NCBI GenBank assembly: GCA_948468465.1
Contig: CAOKJJ010000245.1
Coordinates: 1-6,246 of the forward strand
DNA: 6,246 nt
DNA from: an uncultured Eubacterium sp.
Lineage (GTDB): Bacteria; Bacillota_A; Clostridia; Lachnospirales; Lachnospiraceae
Direction: 5' to 3'
Positions 1-5,344 of this stretch are shown piece by piece (position 1 is the stretch's first letter; each line of letters starts with the position of its first letter). Below the pieces are notes generated by a model. It was given only the letters and a program-made list of their open reading frames with translations, searched no databases and had not been told where the DNA came from. A program made the translations under genes and the position numbers.

Positions 1-1
1 A

Positions 2-865
2 AAACAATTTCTTATGCAGGGCAACGCAGTGATAAATATGGTAAGCACCCTTGCGAGCCTGCTGGGACCTGTAACAGGCGGCGTTCTGTTCGGCGCGTTC
101 GGGATAATGCCCATTCTTTTTATAAGTATCGTCTGCTTTGTTTTTTCGGCGGTTATGGAAATTTTCATACATATCCCTTTTGAAAAAAATACCGACGGCA
201 AAAGCATTTTTGGTGCGGTAGGTTCCGATCTGTCGGACAGCTTCAAATTTATTAAAAACGAAAAGCCGATTTTTATTTCGGTACTGGGGATCGTCGCGCT
301 GTTCAATCTTATATTGTCGGCAATGATGCTGGTAGGTATTCCCGTAATTGTGGTGCAGATTTTGGGCATGTCCGATACTGCTATCGGGATCACACAGGGC
401 GCAATGGGTCTGGGAGGACTTGCGGGAGGAATTATCGCGGGTGCAGCGGCGGGAAAAATCCGTCTTAAGAACGGATATGTATTTTTAATCATATGTTCGC
501 TGGCGGCGTTTTTTATGGGAATTTCAGTTCTTGAAGCAATACCGAAAAACATCGGATATTTCCTGATAACCGCCATAAGTTTCGGCGCAATGTGTGCTTC
601 TGCAATGTTCAGCGTATCCATGATGACAGTGGTGCAGCAGCAAACGCCGCCGAATCTCCTCGGCAAAATAATGGCTGTGGTTATTGCCGTGTCAGGCTGC
701 TCCCAGCCTGTTGGACAGGCGGTTTACGGAGTGTTGTTTGATGTTTTGGCCGGCAAGCCGTATTTGATAACGACAGGCGCAGCGATTTTGGCTATGGCGG
801 TTTCGATGTACTCCAAAAAGGTTTTTGCGGCTCTGGAACAACAATCAGCTATTCACAGTTTTTAG
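2..865 (+). CDS. MFS drug-efflux transporter (DHA3 type), 5'-truncated by window edge
   Basis: This is the C-terminal part of a proton-driven major facilitator permease of the inner membrane, probably exporting a drug or other small toxic molecule. The frame is open from base 2 and ends in TAG at 863-865. The first ATG (14-16) is internal, because the residues before it continue the protein. About 287 residues remain of a family usually near 400-420. They contain about eight hydrophobic segments, read as TM5-TM12. The opening segment has the NAV...LGPVTGGVLFGAFG pattern typical of TM5. Near the end, TPPNLLGKIMAVV followed by SQPVGQAVYGVLFD matches the conserved TM10-TM11 region of macrolide-efflux-like (DHA3/MFS_3) proteins. 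The substrate cannot be told. A related MFS gene starts 45 bases downstream, so the two were probably a tandem paralogous pair. Nothing in the visible part looks broken. Confidence 0.88.
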   Translation, partial: KQFLMQGNAVINMVSTLASLLGPVTGGVLFGAFGIMPILFISIVCFVFSAVMEIFIHIPFEKNTDGKSIFGAVGSDLSDSFKFIKNEKPIFISVLGIVALFNLILSAMMLVGIPVIVVQILGMSDTAIGITQGAMGLGGLAGGIIAGAAAGKIRLKNGYVFLIICSLAAFFMGISVLEAIPKNIGYFLITAISFGAMCASAMFSVSMMTVVQQQTPPNLLGKIMAVVIAVSGCSQPVGQAVYGVLFDVLAGKPYLITTGAAILAMAVSMYSKKVFAALEQQSAIHSF

Positions 866-910
866 GTTTTATTATGTTTCTTTTGTGAAAGGTATGAATG
901 GAGCAATTCA

Positions 911-1470
911 ATGGAAGAAAAATCATTTAAGAAATATATCATTTTGTGGTTCAGTCAGAGCGTATCGGGACTTGGAAGCTCTATGACCGGGTTTGCGCTT
1001 ATTTTATGGGCGTATGGACAGAGCCATTCTGCAATGTCCGTTTCGCTGATGTCCTTTTGCAATTATGTGCCGTATGTGTTTTTAAGCCTGTTTGCCGGAA
1101 GTCTCTTATCCTGCTGATAGATCTGGCGAGTTTTGTCTTTGCATTTTGCATACTGCTGTTCTATATCAAAATTCTGGAACAGGTGCAGAACAAAGCATAC
1201 AGTTCTCCTTTTGCCGGGATCGTGGAGGGATTTGATTTTCTGAAAAAGGAAAATACGATTCCGGCTGGCATTATCCTTGGAGGCTGGCTGGCGGATTATG
1301 TCTTTGAGCCTTTTATCGTTTCCGGCAGCCGGCTGGCGAAGATGCTGGGGACAATCGTAGGGAATGGCGCAGGGAGCGGCATGGCGGTAATGTTTTTGTG
1401 TACCGGGATATGCGGCTTTGTGGTGAGCGTGGCGTCCTGCTTCAACCGGGAAATAAAGAAATTAAGTTGA
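911..1470 (+). pseudogene. MFS transporter pseudogene with two internal deletions
   Basis: This was a second DHA3-type MFS exporter and is now dead. A proper ribosome site (GGAG at 900-903, 7 bases before ATG 911) opens a normal N-terminus, with TM1 and TM2 (KKYIILWFSQSVSGLGSSM, then YVPYVFLSLFAGS). At about 1100-1110 the frame shifts and the reading stops at TGA 1115-1117. In the next frame the protein resumes at ILLIDLASFVFAFCILLFYIKI, the usual TM6 region, and runs to GFDFLKKEN at about 1255. It then jumps to IPAGIILGGWLADYVFEPF, the usual TM11 region, and a normal C-terminus ending at TGA 1468-1470. About 185 codons remain where roughly 400 are expected. Deletion 1 removes about TM3-TM5 and shifts frame; deletion 2 removes about TM7-TM10 without breaking the second frame. 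The missing lengths are judged from family knowledge. It converges on the MerR gene with 13 bases between stop codons. Confidence 0.85.
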
Positions 1471-1483
1471 TGAATATGACCGT

Positions 1484-2305
1484 CTAAATTTCAGTAACAA
1501 GGATTTCAATCTGGACAATATAGTCCTCAATGTTGTCAATGACAGTTTCATTGATGCCCATTTCATAAGAATATCCATGAAGAACCAGATTGTGCGTTTG
1601 TGCGTATGCAAAAATTTCTTCATATCGCTCAGGTATTTTGTCCCAGCTCCCTTTATGGAAAGCCCGCAGATATTTCCCGCCGGGAGTTGTGTGCATGGCT
1701 GACTGGTATGTGAGAAAAGGAAGTTCAATAAAAAGCGTGGAATAATCATCAAAGTTGCCGTTCTGCAGGCTGGAAATGGAAATCATGGAGCCGTAGGAGG
1801 CGTCGTGAAGGCGTCCGAGATGGTATTTTTCCGTTTCGGCAGTAATCAGCTCGACTTCTTCTTCAAAGGAAGTGTCCGGGGGCACATCAACCGTTACAAG
1901 AAAGCGCTCCTTCTGCTCGATCATACGGATTTCGGATAAATCCATTGTCATCAGTGTAATCATATGCCGGCGTTGTGTACACAGAGTCGTCCGGATTGCC
2001 TGCAGGTGCATGAGCTGTGAATCAAGGTCTGCGATTTTATCGTCCAGCAGATTTTTTAAACTTTGGGCAGAACGGTTCTTCATAAAATTCTGTATTTCGT
2101 GAACCGGAACTTCCAGTTCACGCAGCAGCAGGATGGTTTCGAGGACAGGACTTTGATGGTAATTATAGCAGCGGTATCCGTTTTCGGGGTTGACGACAGC
2201 CGGTTTGAACAGTCCGATTTCATCATACCACATCAGAGTCTTTTTGTTGATGCCGTGCATGGCTGCGAACTGGCCGATTGTGAGAAGTTTATCATTCTTG
2301 TTCAT
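1484..2305 (-). CDS. MerR family activator with GyrI/BmrR-like ligand-binding domain
   Basis: A cytoplasmic DNA-binding regulator of 273 residues, close to BmrR in size and layout. Residues 7-50 form the winged helix-turn-helix (LTIGQFAAMHGINKKTLMWY, then DEIGLFKP and NGYRCY). Residues about 75-118 form the dimerisation helix. Residues about 128-273 resemble a GyrI-like effector domain, including PGGKYLRAFHKGSW and YEMGINE. In BmrR-type proteins this domain binds cationic, lipophilic drugs using buried acidic residues; Glu248 or Glu253 here are candidates. The start at 2305 is preferred over an upstream ATG at 2389 because GAGGTGA lies just before it and the MerR domain begins there. The extra 28 residues from 2389 would run through the divergent promoter. 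The gene is divergent from the MATE pump, with 103 bases between start codons holding a MerR-type operator. It probably activates the pump on drug binding and controls itself. The ligand is not known. Confidence 0.9.
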   Translation of the reverse strand: MNKNDKLLTIGQFAAMHGINKKTLMWYDEIGLFKPAVVNPENGYRCYNYHQSPVLETILLLRELEVPVHEIQNFMKNRSAQSLKNLLDDKIADLDSQLMHLQAIRTTLCTQRRHMITLMTMDLSEIRMIEQKERFLVTVDVPPDTSFEEEVELITAETEKYHLGRLHDASYGSMISISSLQNGNFDDYSTLFIELPFLTYQSAMHTTPGGKYLRAFHKGSWDKIPERYEEIFAYAQTHNLVLHGYSYEMGINETVIDNIEDYIVQIEILVTEI

Positions 2306-2308
2306 GGT

Positions 2309-2314
2309 CACCTC
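2309..2314 (-). promoter_or_regulatory. Ribosome binding site deciding the MerR start
   Basis: On the minus strand GAGGTG, extending to GAGGTGA, stands directly before ATG 2305, and the GAGG core is 5 bases away. It is a near-full match to the 16S rRNA tail. It selects Met at 2305 rather than the longer open frame from 2389. Confidence 0.75.
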
Positions 2315-2334
2315 ATAAAAATTTGAATATTGTA

Positions 2335-2365
2335 TTGACTGAACAGTTACTGTACGGTTTATAGT
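2335..2365 (+). promoter_or_regulatory. MerR-type promoter and operator of the MATE gene
   Basis: TTGACT (2335-2340) and TATAGT (2360-2365) are separated by 19 bases. This is the overlong spacer that is the hallmark of promoters activated by MerR proteins through DNA distortion. The spacer contains a perfect dyad, ACAGT-T-ACTGT (2343-2353). A second, wider one (AACAGT 2342-2347 with ACGGTT 2354-2359, 5 of 6 pairing) is centred almost exactly on the spacer. Transcription would start near 2372, giving a leader of about 37 bases before the MATE start at 2409. On the other strand TACAAT (2329-2334) could be the -10 box of the MerR gene, so a protein on the dyad would sit over both promoters; its -35 box is poor. 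That the adjacent MerR protein is the one binding here is inference from position. Confidence 0.78.
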
Positions 2366-2396
2366 ATCATACACAGGAAACAAATACAAGATGAAT

Positions 2397-2401
2397 GGAG
2401 G
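2397..2401 (+). promoter_or_regulatory. Ribosome binding site deciding the MATE start
   Basis: GGAGG lies 7 bases before ATG 2409. An earlier in-frame ATG at 2391 has no Shine-Dalgarno sequence of its own and would place this GGAGG inside the coding region, so 2409 is the better start. Confidence 0.75.
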
Positions 2402-2408
2402 AAAATTT

Positions 2409-3740
2409 ATGGAAAACTCAAATGTATATGAAAAACCTGTAACATTAAAAAATATCCTGAAATTTGCCGTACCTACTATTGTGATGACAGTGTTTATGTC
2501 CTTTTACACAATGGTAGACGGTCTGTTTGTTTCGAACCTGATTGGGACAAACGCTCTCTCGGCAATCAATCTGACGGCGCCTGTCATCCAGCTTGTCACG
2601 GCAATCTCAACCATGCTTGCCACCGGAGGAAGTGCGGTCATTATGAAAAAGATGGGTGAGCAGAAAACGGATGAGGCAAAGGAAGATTTTACGTTCCTGA
2701 TTTTAGTAAATGTCATTGTTGGGATTGTCATGTGTGTAGTTGGATATCTGGCAATGGATCATATTTTTGCAGGCATGAACCTTTCCGCAGATGTAGAAGG
2801 GTATTGTGTGGAATATTTAAGCCGGTATCTGGTGTTCACGGTGCCGATCCTTTTGATGAATAATTTCACACTTTATATGATTGCCAGTGAAAAGGCAAAC
2901 CTTTCTTTGGTCTGCTCTGTAACAGGTGGTGTCCTTAACATGGCGCTTGACTATGTGTTTATTGCCGGATTCGATATGGGGATCAGCGGCGCTGCAATTG
3001 CAACGGGGCTTGGATATTCCGTGACGGCGGTTGTGGGATTGTTTGTTTTCAGCCGGAAAAAGAGCCTGCTTCATTTCAAAAAGCCTGTATTCCGATTCAA
3101 GGTTCTTGCGAATGCGGCTACAAACGGCTGCTCGGAGATGGCGACTGCGCTCGTTACCGGGATCATTACAATGATGTTTAACTGGACGATGCTTCATTAT
3201 GTGGGAGAAGATGGTGTTGCCGCTGTTACCATTATCATGTATGTGCTGATGTTTGCAAGCTCTTTGTATACCGGGTATTCTTACGGTGTCGCTCCCATGC
3301 TGAGCTTTTATTATGGGGAGCAGAACGATGAAAAATTGAAAAAACTGGTTGCGCTGAGCATAAAGGTGATCGCAGCGATCTCCATGGTCACGGTTGCGGT
3401 TTCTTTTCTGCTGATAAGACCGCTGGTATCCGTATTTGCCCGGCCGGATAATCCGGTGTATGATCTGGCAGTGACGGGAAACAGGATATGCACGCTGGCA
3501 TTGTTTTTTATTGGATTCAATATTTTTGCCAGCGGGATGTTTACCGCATTATCCAACGGGATTGTTTCGGCTGTCCTTGCATTTTCCAGATCGTTTGTAT
3601 TTATGCTGATTACGATGATTGTGCTTCCGCTTATTTTAGGGGTAAATGGAATCTGGCTGGCAACTCCTGCAGCAGAATTGATGGCGCTTGCATTGTCCGT
3701 TTTTATGTTCTTAAAATATAGGAAGAGGTACGGTTATTAA
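2409..3740 (+). CDS. MATE family multidrug efflux pump (MepA-like)
   Basis: A 443-residue inner-membrane antiporter that exports cationic drugs in exchange for sodium ions or protons. The length is normal for the family. About twelve hydrophobic segments form two similar halves. The first half begins PVTLKNILKFAVPTIVMT, followed by the conserved YTMVDGLFVS (residues 33-42). A basic, hydrophilic loop at about residues 215-231 separates the halves. The second half carries NGCSEMATALVTG (about 239-251) and FFIGFNIFASGMFTALSNG, both typical of MepA/NorM-type pumps. The ATG at 2409 is chosen for its ribosome site. It is transcribed from a 19-bp-spacer MerR-type promoter and is divergent from a BmrR-like regulator, so it is probably switched on by the drug it expels. 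No terminator is visible after its TAA; the sequence runs directly into decayed GDPD pieces. The exact substrate cannot be read from sequence. Confidence 0.93.
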   Translation: MENSNVYEKPVTLKNILKFAVPTIVMTVFMSFYTMVDGLFVSNLIGTNALSAINLTAPVIQLVTAISTMLATGGSAVIMKKMGEQKTDEAKEDFTFLILVNVIVGIVMCVVGYLAMDHIFAGMNLSADVEGYCVEYLSRYLVFTVPILLMNNFTLYMIASEKANLSLVCSVTGGVLNMALDYVFIAGFDMGISGAAIATGLGYSVTAVVGLFVFSRKKSLLHFKKPVFRFKVLANAATNGCSEMATALVTGIITMMFNWTMLHYVGEDGVAAVTIIMYVLMFASSLYTGYSYGVAPMLSFYYGEQNDEKLKKLVALSIKVIAAISMVTVAVSFLLIRPLVSVFARPDNPVYDLAVTGNRICTLALFFIGFNIFASGMFTALSNGIVSAVLAFSRSFVFMLITMIVLPLILGVNGIWLATPAAELMALALSVFMFLKYRKRYGY

Positions 3741-3792
3741 AGAGGGCGCAATGGGTGAGCAGAACGTGCTGAAAATGCGGCAGAGAAAGTAA

Positions 3793-4026
3793 ATGGAGGC
3801 GCATCGCGGGGCCTCTGCCGGTTATCCGGAAAATACAATGGCGTCATTTGAGGGCGCGAAGGATTTTGGGGCAGACTGGATGGAACTTTGACAGCAGGTT
3901 TGCAGGGGAAAGGGCGCCGCTTCTGTCAGAGGTGATCGCATTTGCGAACGGATCAGTGTGTCGTTACGTCTCAGGTATATGATGTGCTGGAAAAAATGAA
4001 ATTATGTTTGTCTCACGCTTGGTAAA
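3793..4026 (+). pseudogene. Glycerophosphodiester phosphodiesterase remnant (several fragments)
   Basis: This gap holds pieces of a dead GDPD enzyme, which would hydrolyse glycerophosphodiesters to glycerol 3-phosphate and an alcohol. Fragment 1 (frame from ATG 3793) reads HRGASAGYPENTMASF and then FGADWMEL. That is the conserved HRG...PENT active-site start of the family, and it stops at TGA 3889-3891. Fragment 2 (frame from 3887) reads DSRFAGERAPLLSEVIAFAN, equivalent to the usual FAGERIPTLEEVL region; about 40 residues normally between the two are missing. Fragment 3 (frame from about 3957, ending TAA 4024-4026) reads VVTSQVYDVLEKMK. It resembles the later ISSFNYxVLKxVK region but is less sure. 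Three frames and two or more deletions in 230 bases rule out function. Just upstream, 3741-3792 has no recognisable gene, only a 13-codon frame (3751-3792) abutting the ATG. Confidence 0.75.
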
Positions 4027-4033
4027 AGGAGCA

Positions 4034-4039
4034 TATAAT
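4034..4039 (+). promoter_or_regulatory. Possible -10 box reading into the inverted repeat
   Basis: A perfect TATAAT sits 10 bases before the 48-bp inverted repeat. The only upstream -35-like element is TTGTCT (4008-4013), at a long 20-base spacing. If used, it would start a transcript near 4046 that begins with the hairpin and continues antisense to the recombinase 3' end. An AT-rich chance match is quite possible. Confidence 0.2.
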
Positions 4040-4048
4040 AAGTACAGG

Positions 4049-4096
4049 AGCGGCATCATTTGTAATGGATTTCATTCCATTCACAATGATGCCGCT
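4049..4096. repeat. 48-bp imperfect inverted repeat beside the recombinase gene
   Basis: AGCGGCATCATT (4049-4060) pairs perfectly with AATGATGCCGCT (4085-4096). AATGGA (4064-4069) pairs with TCCATT (4076-4081). A 3-by-3 mismatch (TGT/CAC) separates the two stems, and the loop is 6 bases (4070-4075). The arms are equal in length and symmetrical about 4072.5. There is no run of T on either side, so it is not a standard rho-independent terminator, although it lies 6 bases beyond the recombinase stop codon. It could be an RNA hairpin that protects or ends the recombinase message, a recombinase target, or part of a dispersed repeat; the sequence alone does not decide. Confidence 0.7.
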
Positions 4097-4101
4097 GGTA
4101 G

Positions 4102-5025
4102 TTATAATTGAAAATCTTTTCTCGGATGCTTTGTAGTGAGGATATCTCTCTGTTTGGACATGGCGACATGTGTGTAGATTTCCGTAATATTGATCGAACT
4201 ATGTCCCAATATTTCCTGAATATACCGGATATTGACATCGGCTTCCAACAGACTTGTGGCAAAAGTATGGCGGAACATATGTGGCGTGATATGCAAATCT
4301 ATTGCCGCAAGGGATGTGTACTTGTTAATCATTCTGCGGACAGCCTGATCCGACAATTCTCTGCCATTCTGATTTGCAAAAAAGTGCCCGCAGCTTTGTA
4401 TTTCCGTTTGGAAATCCGTTTGATATCGCTCTAAAATGCTGACAACATCATCATTTCCAATCTGTACCTTTCGTTCTTTAGAGCCTTTTCCATAGATTAA
4501 TATGGTCCGGTCGTACAGGTTTACACTTTTTACATTCAGGGAACAGAGCTCAGAGATACGCATTCCGGTGGCAAAGAGCAATTCAATCACGGCGGCGTCC
4601 CTTAATGCATTGCGTTTCTGATAGTCTGTTTTTGCATCTGCCATCTGTTTGTAGATAGTGGACAAAAATGTTTCGACCGTATGGAGCGGAATTGTTTTGG
4701 GCAGCAGTACGGGTTCGCGAAATTTAACCTGTATTTTATTAAAAGGATTCCGTTCGACCAGGTCCCGGTATTCAAAGTAGTGGAAAAGGGCTTTTAACGA
4801 AGCAATTTTTCTTTTTACTGTCCGGGGTTTGTATTGCTGGTGGAGCCAGATAATAAAGCTCTCCAGCTGCTTCGGGGTAATCTCTGGAACGTCTGCCGGC
4901 CGGATATACCTGCAGAACTGGGACAGGTCGCTCCTGTATGCCCGCAGTGTTTTGGCATCCAGTCTTTTCTGATTCTGGCAGAAGTCCATGTAGTCAGCTA
5001 CCTTTGACTGTAAATCGTTCATCAT
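4102..5025 (-). CDS. XerC/XerD-like tyrosine site-specific recombinase
   Basis: A 307-residue integrase-family recombinase that cuts and rejoins DNA through a covalent phosphotyrosine. Residues 1-95 form the SAM-like core-binding domain (LRAYRSDLSQFCRYI...). Residues about 110-300 form the catalytic domain, with every expected catalytic residue visible: Arg156 (ATGMRISEL), Lys180 (YGKGSKER), His249 and Arg252 (PHMFRHTFAT), His275 (LGHSSI) and Tyr284 (ITEIYTHV). Length and layout match Xer-type recombinases and phase-variation invertases rather than large phage integrases, which carry an extra N-terminal arm-binding domain. The start at 5025 is chosen because AAGGAG ends 6 bases before it; a TTG at 5028 would be too close. 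No excisionase or phage gene is nearby, so the target is unknown. It lies between remnants of GDPD and HAD genes and next to a 48-bp inverted repeat. Confidence 0.93.
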   Translation of the reverse strand: MMNDLQSKVADYMDFCQNQKRLDAKTLRAYRSDLSQFCRYIRPADVPEITPKQLESFIIWLHQQYKPRTVKRKIASLKALFHYFEYRDLVERNPFNKIQVKFREPVLLPKTIPLHTVETFLSTIYKQMADAKTDYQKRNALRDAAVIELLFATGMRISELCSLNVKSVNLYDRTILIYGKGSKERKVQIGNDDVVSILERYQTDFQTEIQSCGHFFANQNGRELSDQAVRRMINKYTSLAAIDLHITPHMFRHTFATSLLEADVNIRYIQEILGHSSINITEIYTHVAMSKQRDILTTKHPRKDFQL

Positions 5026-5031
5026 CAAAAT

Positions 5032-5037
5032 CTCCTT
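5032..5037 (-). promoter_or_regulatory. Ribosome binding site deciding the recombinase start
   Basis: AAGGAG on the minus strand ends 6 bases before ATG 5025. A TTG codon at 5028 and a second ATG at 5022 are less well spaced. Confidence 0.7.
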
Positions 5038-5051
5038 ATCTTTTGTATTTC

Positions 5052-5079
5052 AAGATATATCCTACATAATTTTTGGCAA
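5052..5079 (-). promoter_or_regulatory. Possible promoter of the recombinase gene
   Basis: On the minus strand TTGCCA (5079-5074) and TATCTT (5057-5052) are 16 bases apart, about 15 bases before the recombinase ribosome site. The -35 box matches consensus at five of six positions and the -10 box at four of six. The match is ordinary, and AT-rich alternatives such as TATATC overlap it. Confidence 0.35.
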
Positions 5080-5081
5080 AA

Positions 5082-5249
5082 ATGCACCAGCCATATCGTG
5101 TTCTGCTGTTTTTCAAAGCCAGTGGAGCCTTGTGGGAGGAATGGCTGGAAACAGCAGGTATACGGGGGTATTTTTCTGCGGTTGTCAGCGGGACGGAAGT
5201 CAGGCGCGGGAAACCAGAGCCGAATATATTCCTTTGCGCTATTTTTTAA
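5082..5249 (+). pseudogene. HAD phosphatase (beta-phosphoglucomutase-like) remnant
   Basis: A 55-codon frame from ATG 5082 to TAA 5247-5249 reads as the middle of a HAD-superfamily phosphatase. WEEWLETAGIRGYFSAVVSG is followed by TEVRRGKPEPNIFL. The GKPEPxIFL stretch contains the motif III lysine region of beta-phosphoglucomutase-like enzymes, and GIRxYFxxVVSGxEV is the strand and helix before it. The N-terminal DxD nucleophile motif, the cap domain, the C-terminal aspartate motif and everything after IFL are missing. The first residues (MHQPYRVLLFFKASGAL) match poorly and may mark a deletion junction. No ribosome site precedes it. It was a catalytic enzyme of roughly 210-230 residues and cannot be active now. 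The overlapping longer frame that begins at 5132 in another phase is not the real product here. Confidence 0.72.
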
Positions 5250-5282
5250 ATATGGTATATTCAAAAAAACTGAAATTGCCTA

Positions 5283-5313
5283 TTGACCCTCACGGACCGT
5301 CATGGGTTAGAGT
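5283..5313 (+). promoter_or_regulatory. MerR-type promoter and operator of the TipA-like gene
   Basis: TTGACC (5283-5288) and TAGAGT (5308-5313) are 19 bases apart, the long spacing typical of MerR-activated promoters. Within the spacer ACGG-A-CCGT (5292-5300) is a perfect dyad. An outer ACCC (5286-5289) and GGGT (5304-5307) add a second layer of symmetry, off by one base. TipA-type regulators commonly activate their own gene from such a site, so autoregulation is likely. The start would fall near 5320, just before the ribosome site at 5329-5334. A second, ordinary candidate lies upstream: TTGCGC (5234-5239) and TATATT (5256-5261), 16 bases apart, with TG before the -10 box. It could supply basal transcription. 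Confidence 0.72.
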
Positions 5314-5328
5314 GGATATATCAGGAAC

Positions 5329-5334
5329 AGGAGG
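5329..5334 (+). promoter_or_regulatory. Ribosome binding site deciding the TipA-like start
   Basis: A full AGGAGG lies 10 bases before ATG 5345. This fixes the start at 5345 rather than at in-frame ATGs at 5132, 5141 or 5252, all of which lie upstream of the 19-bp-spacer promoter. Confidence 0.75.
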
Positions 5335-5344
5335 ACGAATAGCT

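Noticed and set aside
946..1100. Upstream part of the 174-residue frame starting at ATG 946
   Set aside because: Before about 1100 this frame is out of phase with the real MFS N-terminus and makes no recognisable protein; only the part after the frameshift is MFS sequence.
2306..2389. 28-residue N-terminal extension of the BmrR-like regulator
   Set aside because: It would be translated across the divergent promoter and operator and has no ribosome site; GAGGTGA before 2305 sets the start.
2817..3197. Minus-strand open frame within the MATE gene
   Set aside because: It is a shadow of the MATE coding sequence with no ribosome site and no recognisable domain.
2652..3764. 14-base direct repeat ATGGGTGAGCAGAA at 2652-2665 and 3751-3764
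   Set aside because: It is a single short match with no extension on either side, and it could arise by chance in a window of this size.
3751..3792. 13-codon frame MGEQNVLKMRQRK directly abutting the GDPD remnant ATG
   Set aside because: It has no ribosome site and no similarity; it is probably debris from the decayed region.
4049..4096. Rho-independent terminator for the recombinase
   Set aside because: The stem is strong, but neither strand has a T run after it, so it is reported as an inverted repeat only.
5087..5157. Two crossing inverted repeats, CCAGCCAT/ATGGCTGG and CTGCTGTTT/AAACAGCAG
   Set aside because: They lie inside the HAD remnant reading frame, interleave rather than nest, and have unequal spacing; decayed coding sequence explains them better than a structured RNA.
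5132..5344. Long N-terminal extension of the TipA-like regulator (353-residue reading)
   Set aside because: The extension runs through the HAD remnant, the MerR-type promoter and the ribosome site. MerR domains begin within a few residues of the start, as they do from 5345.
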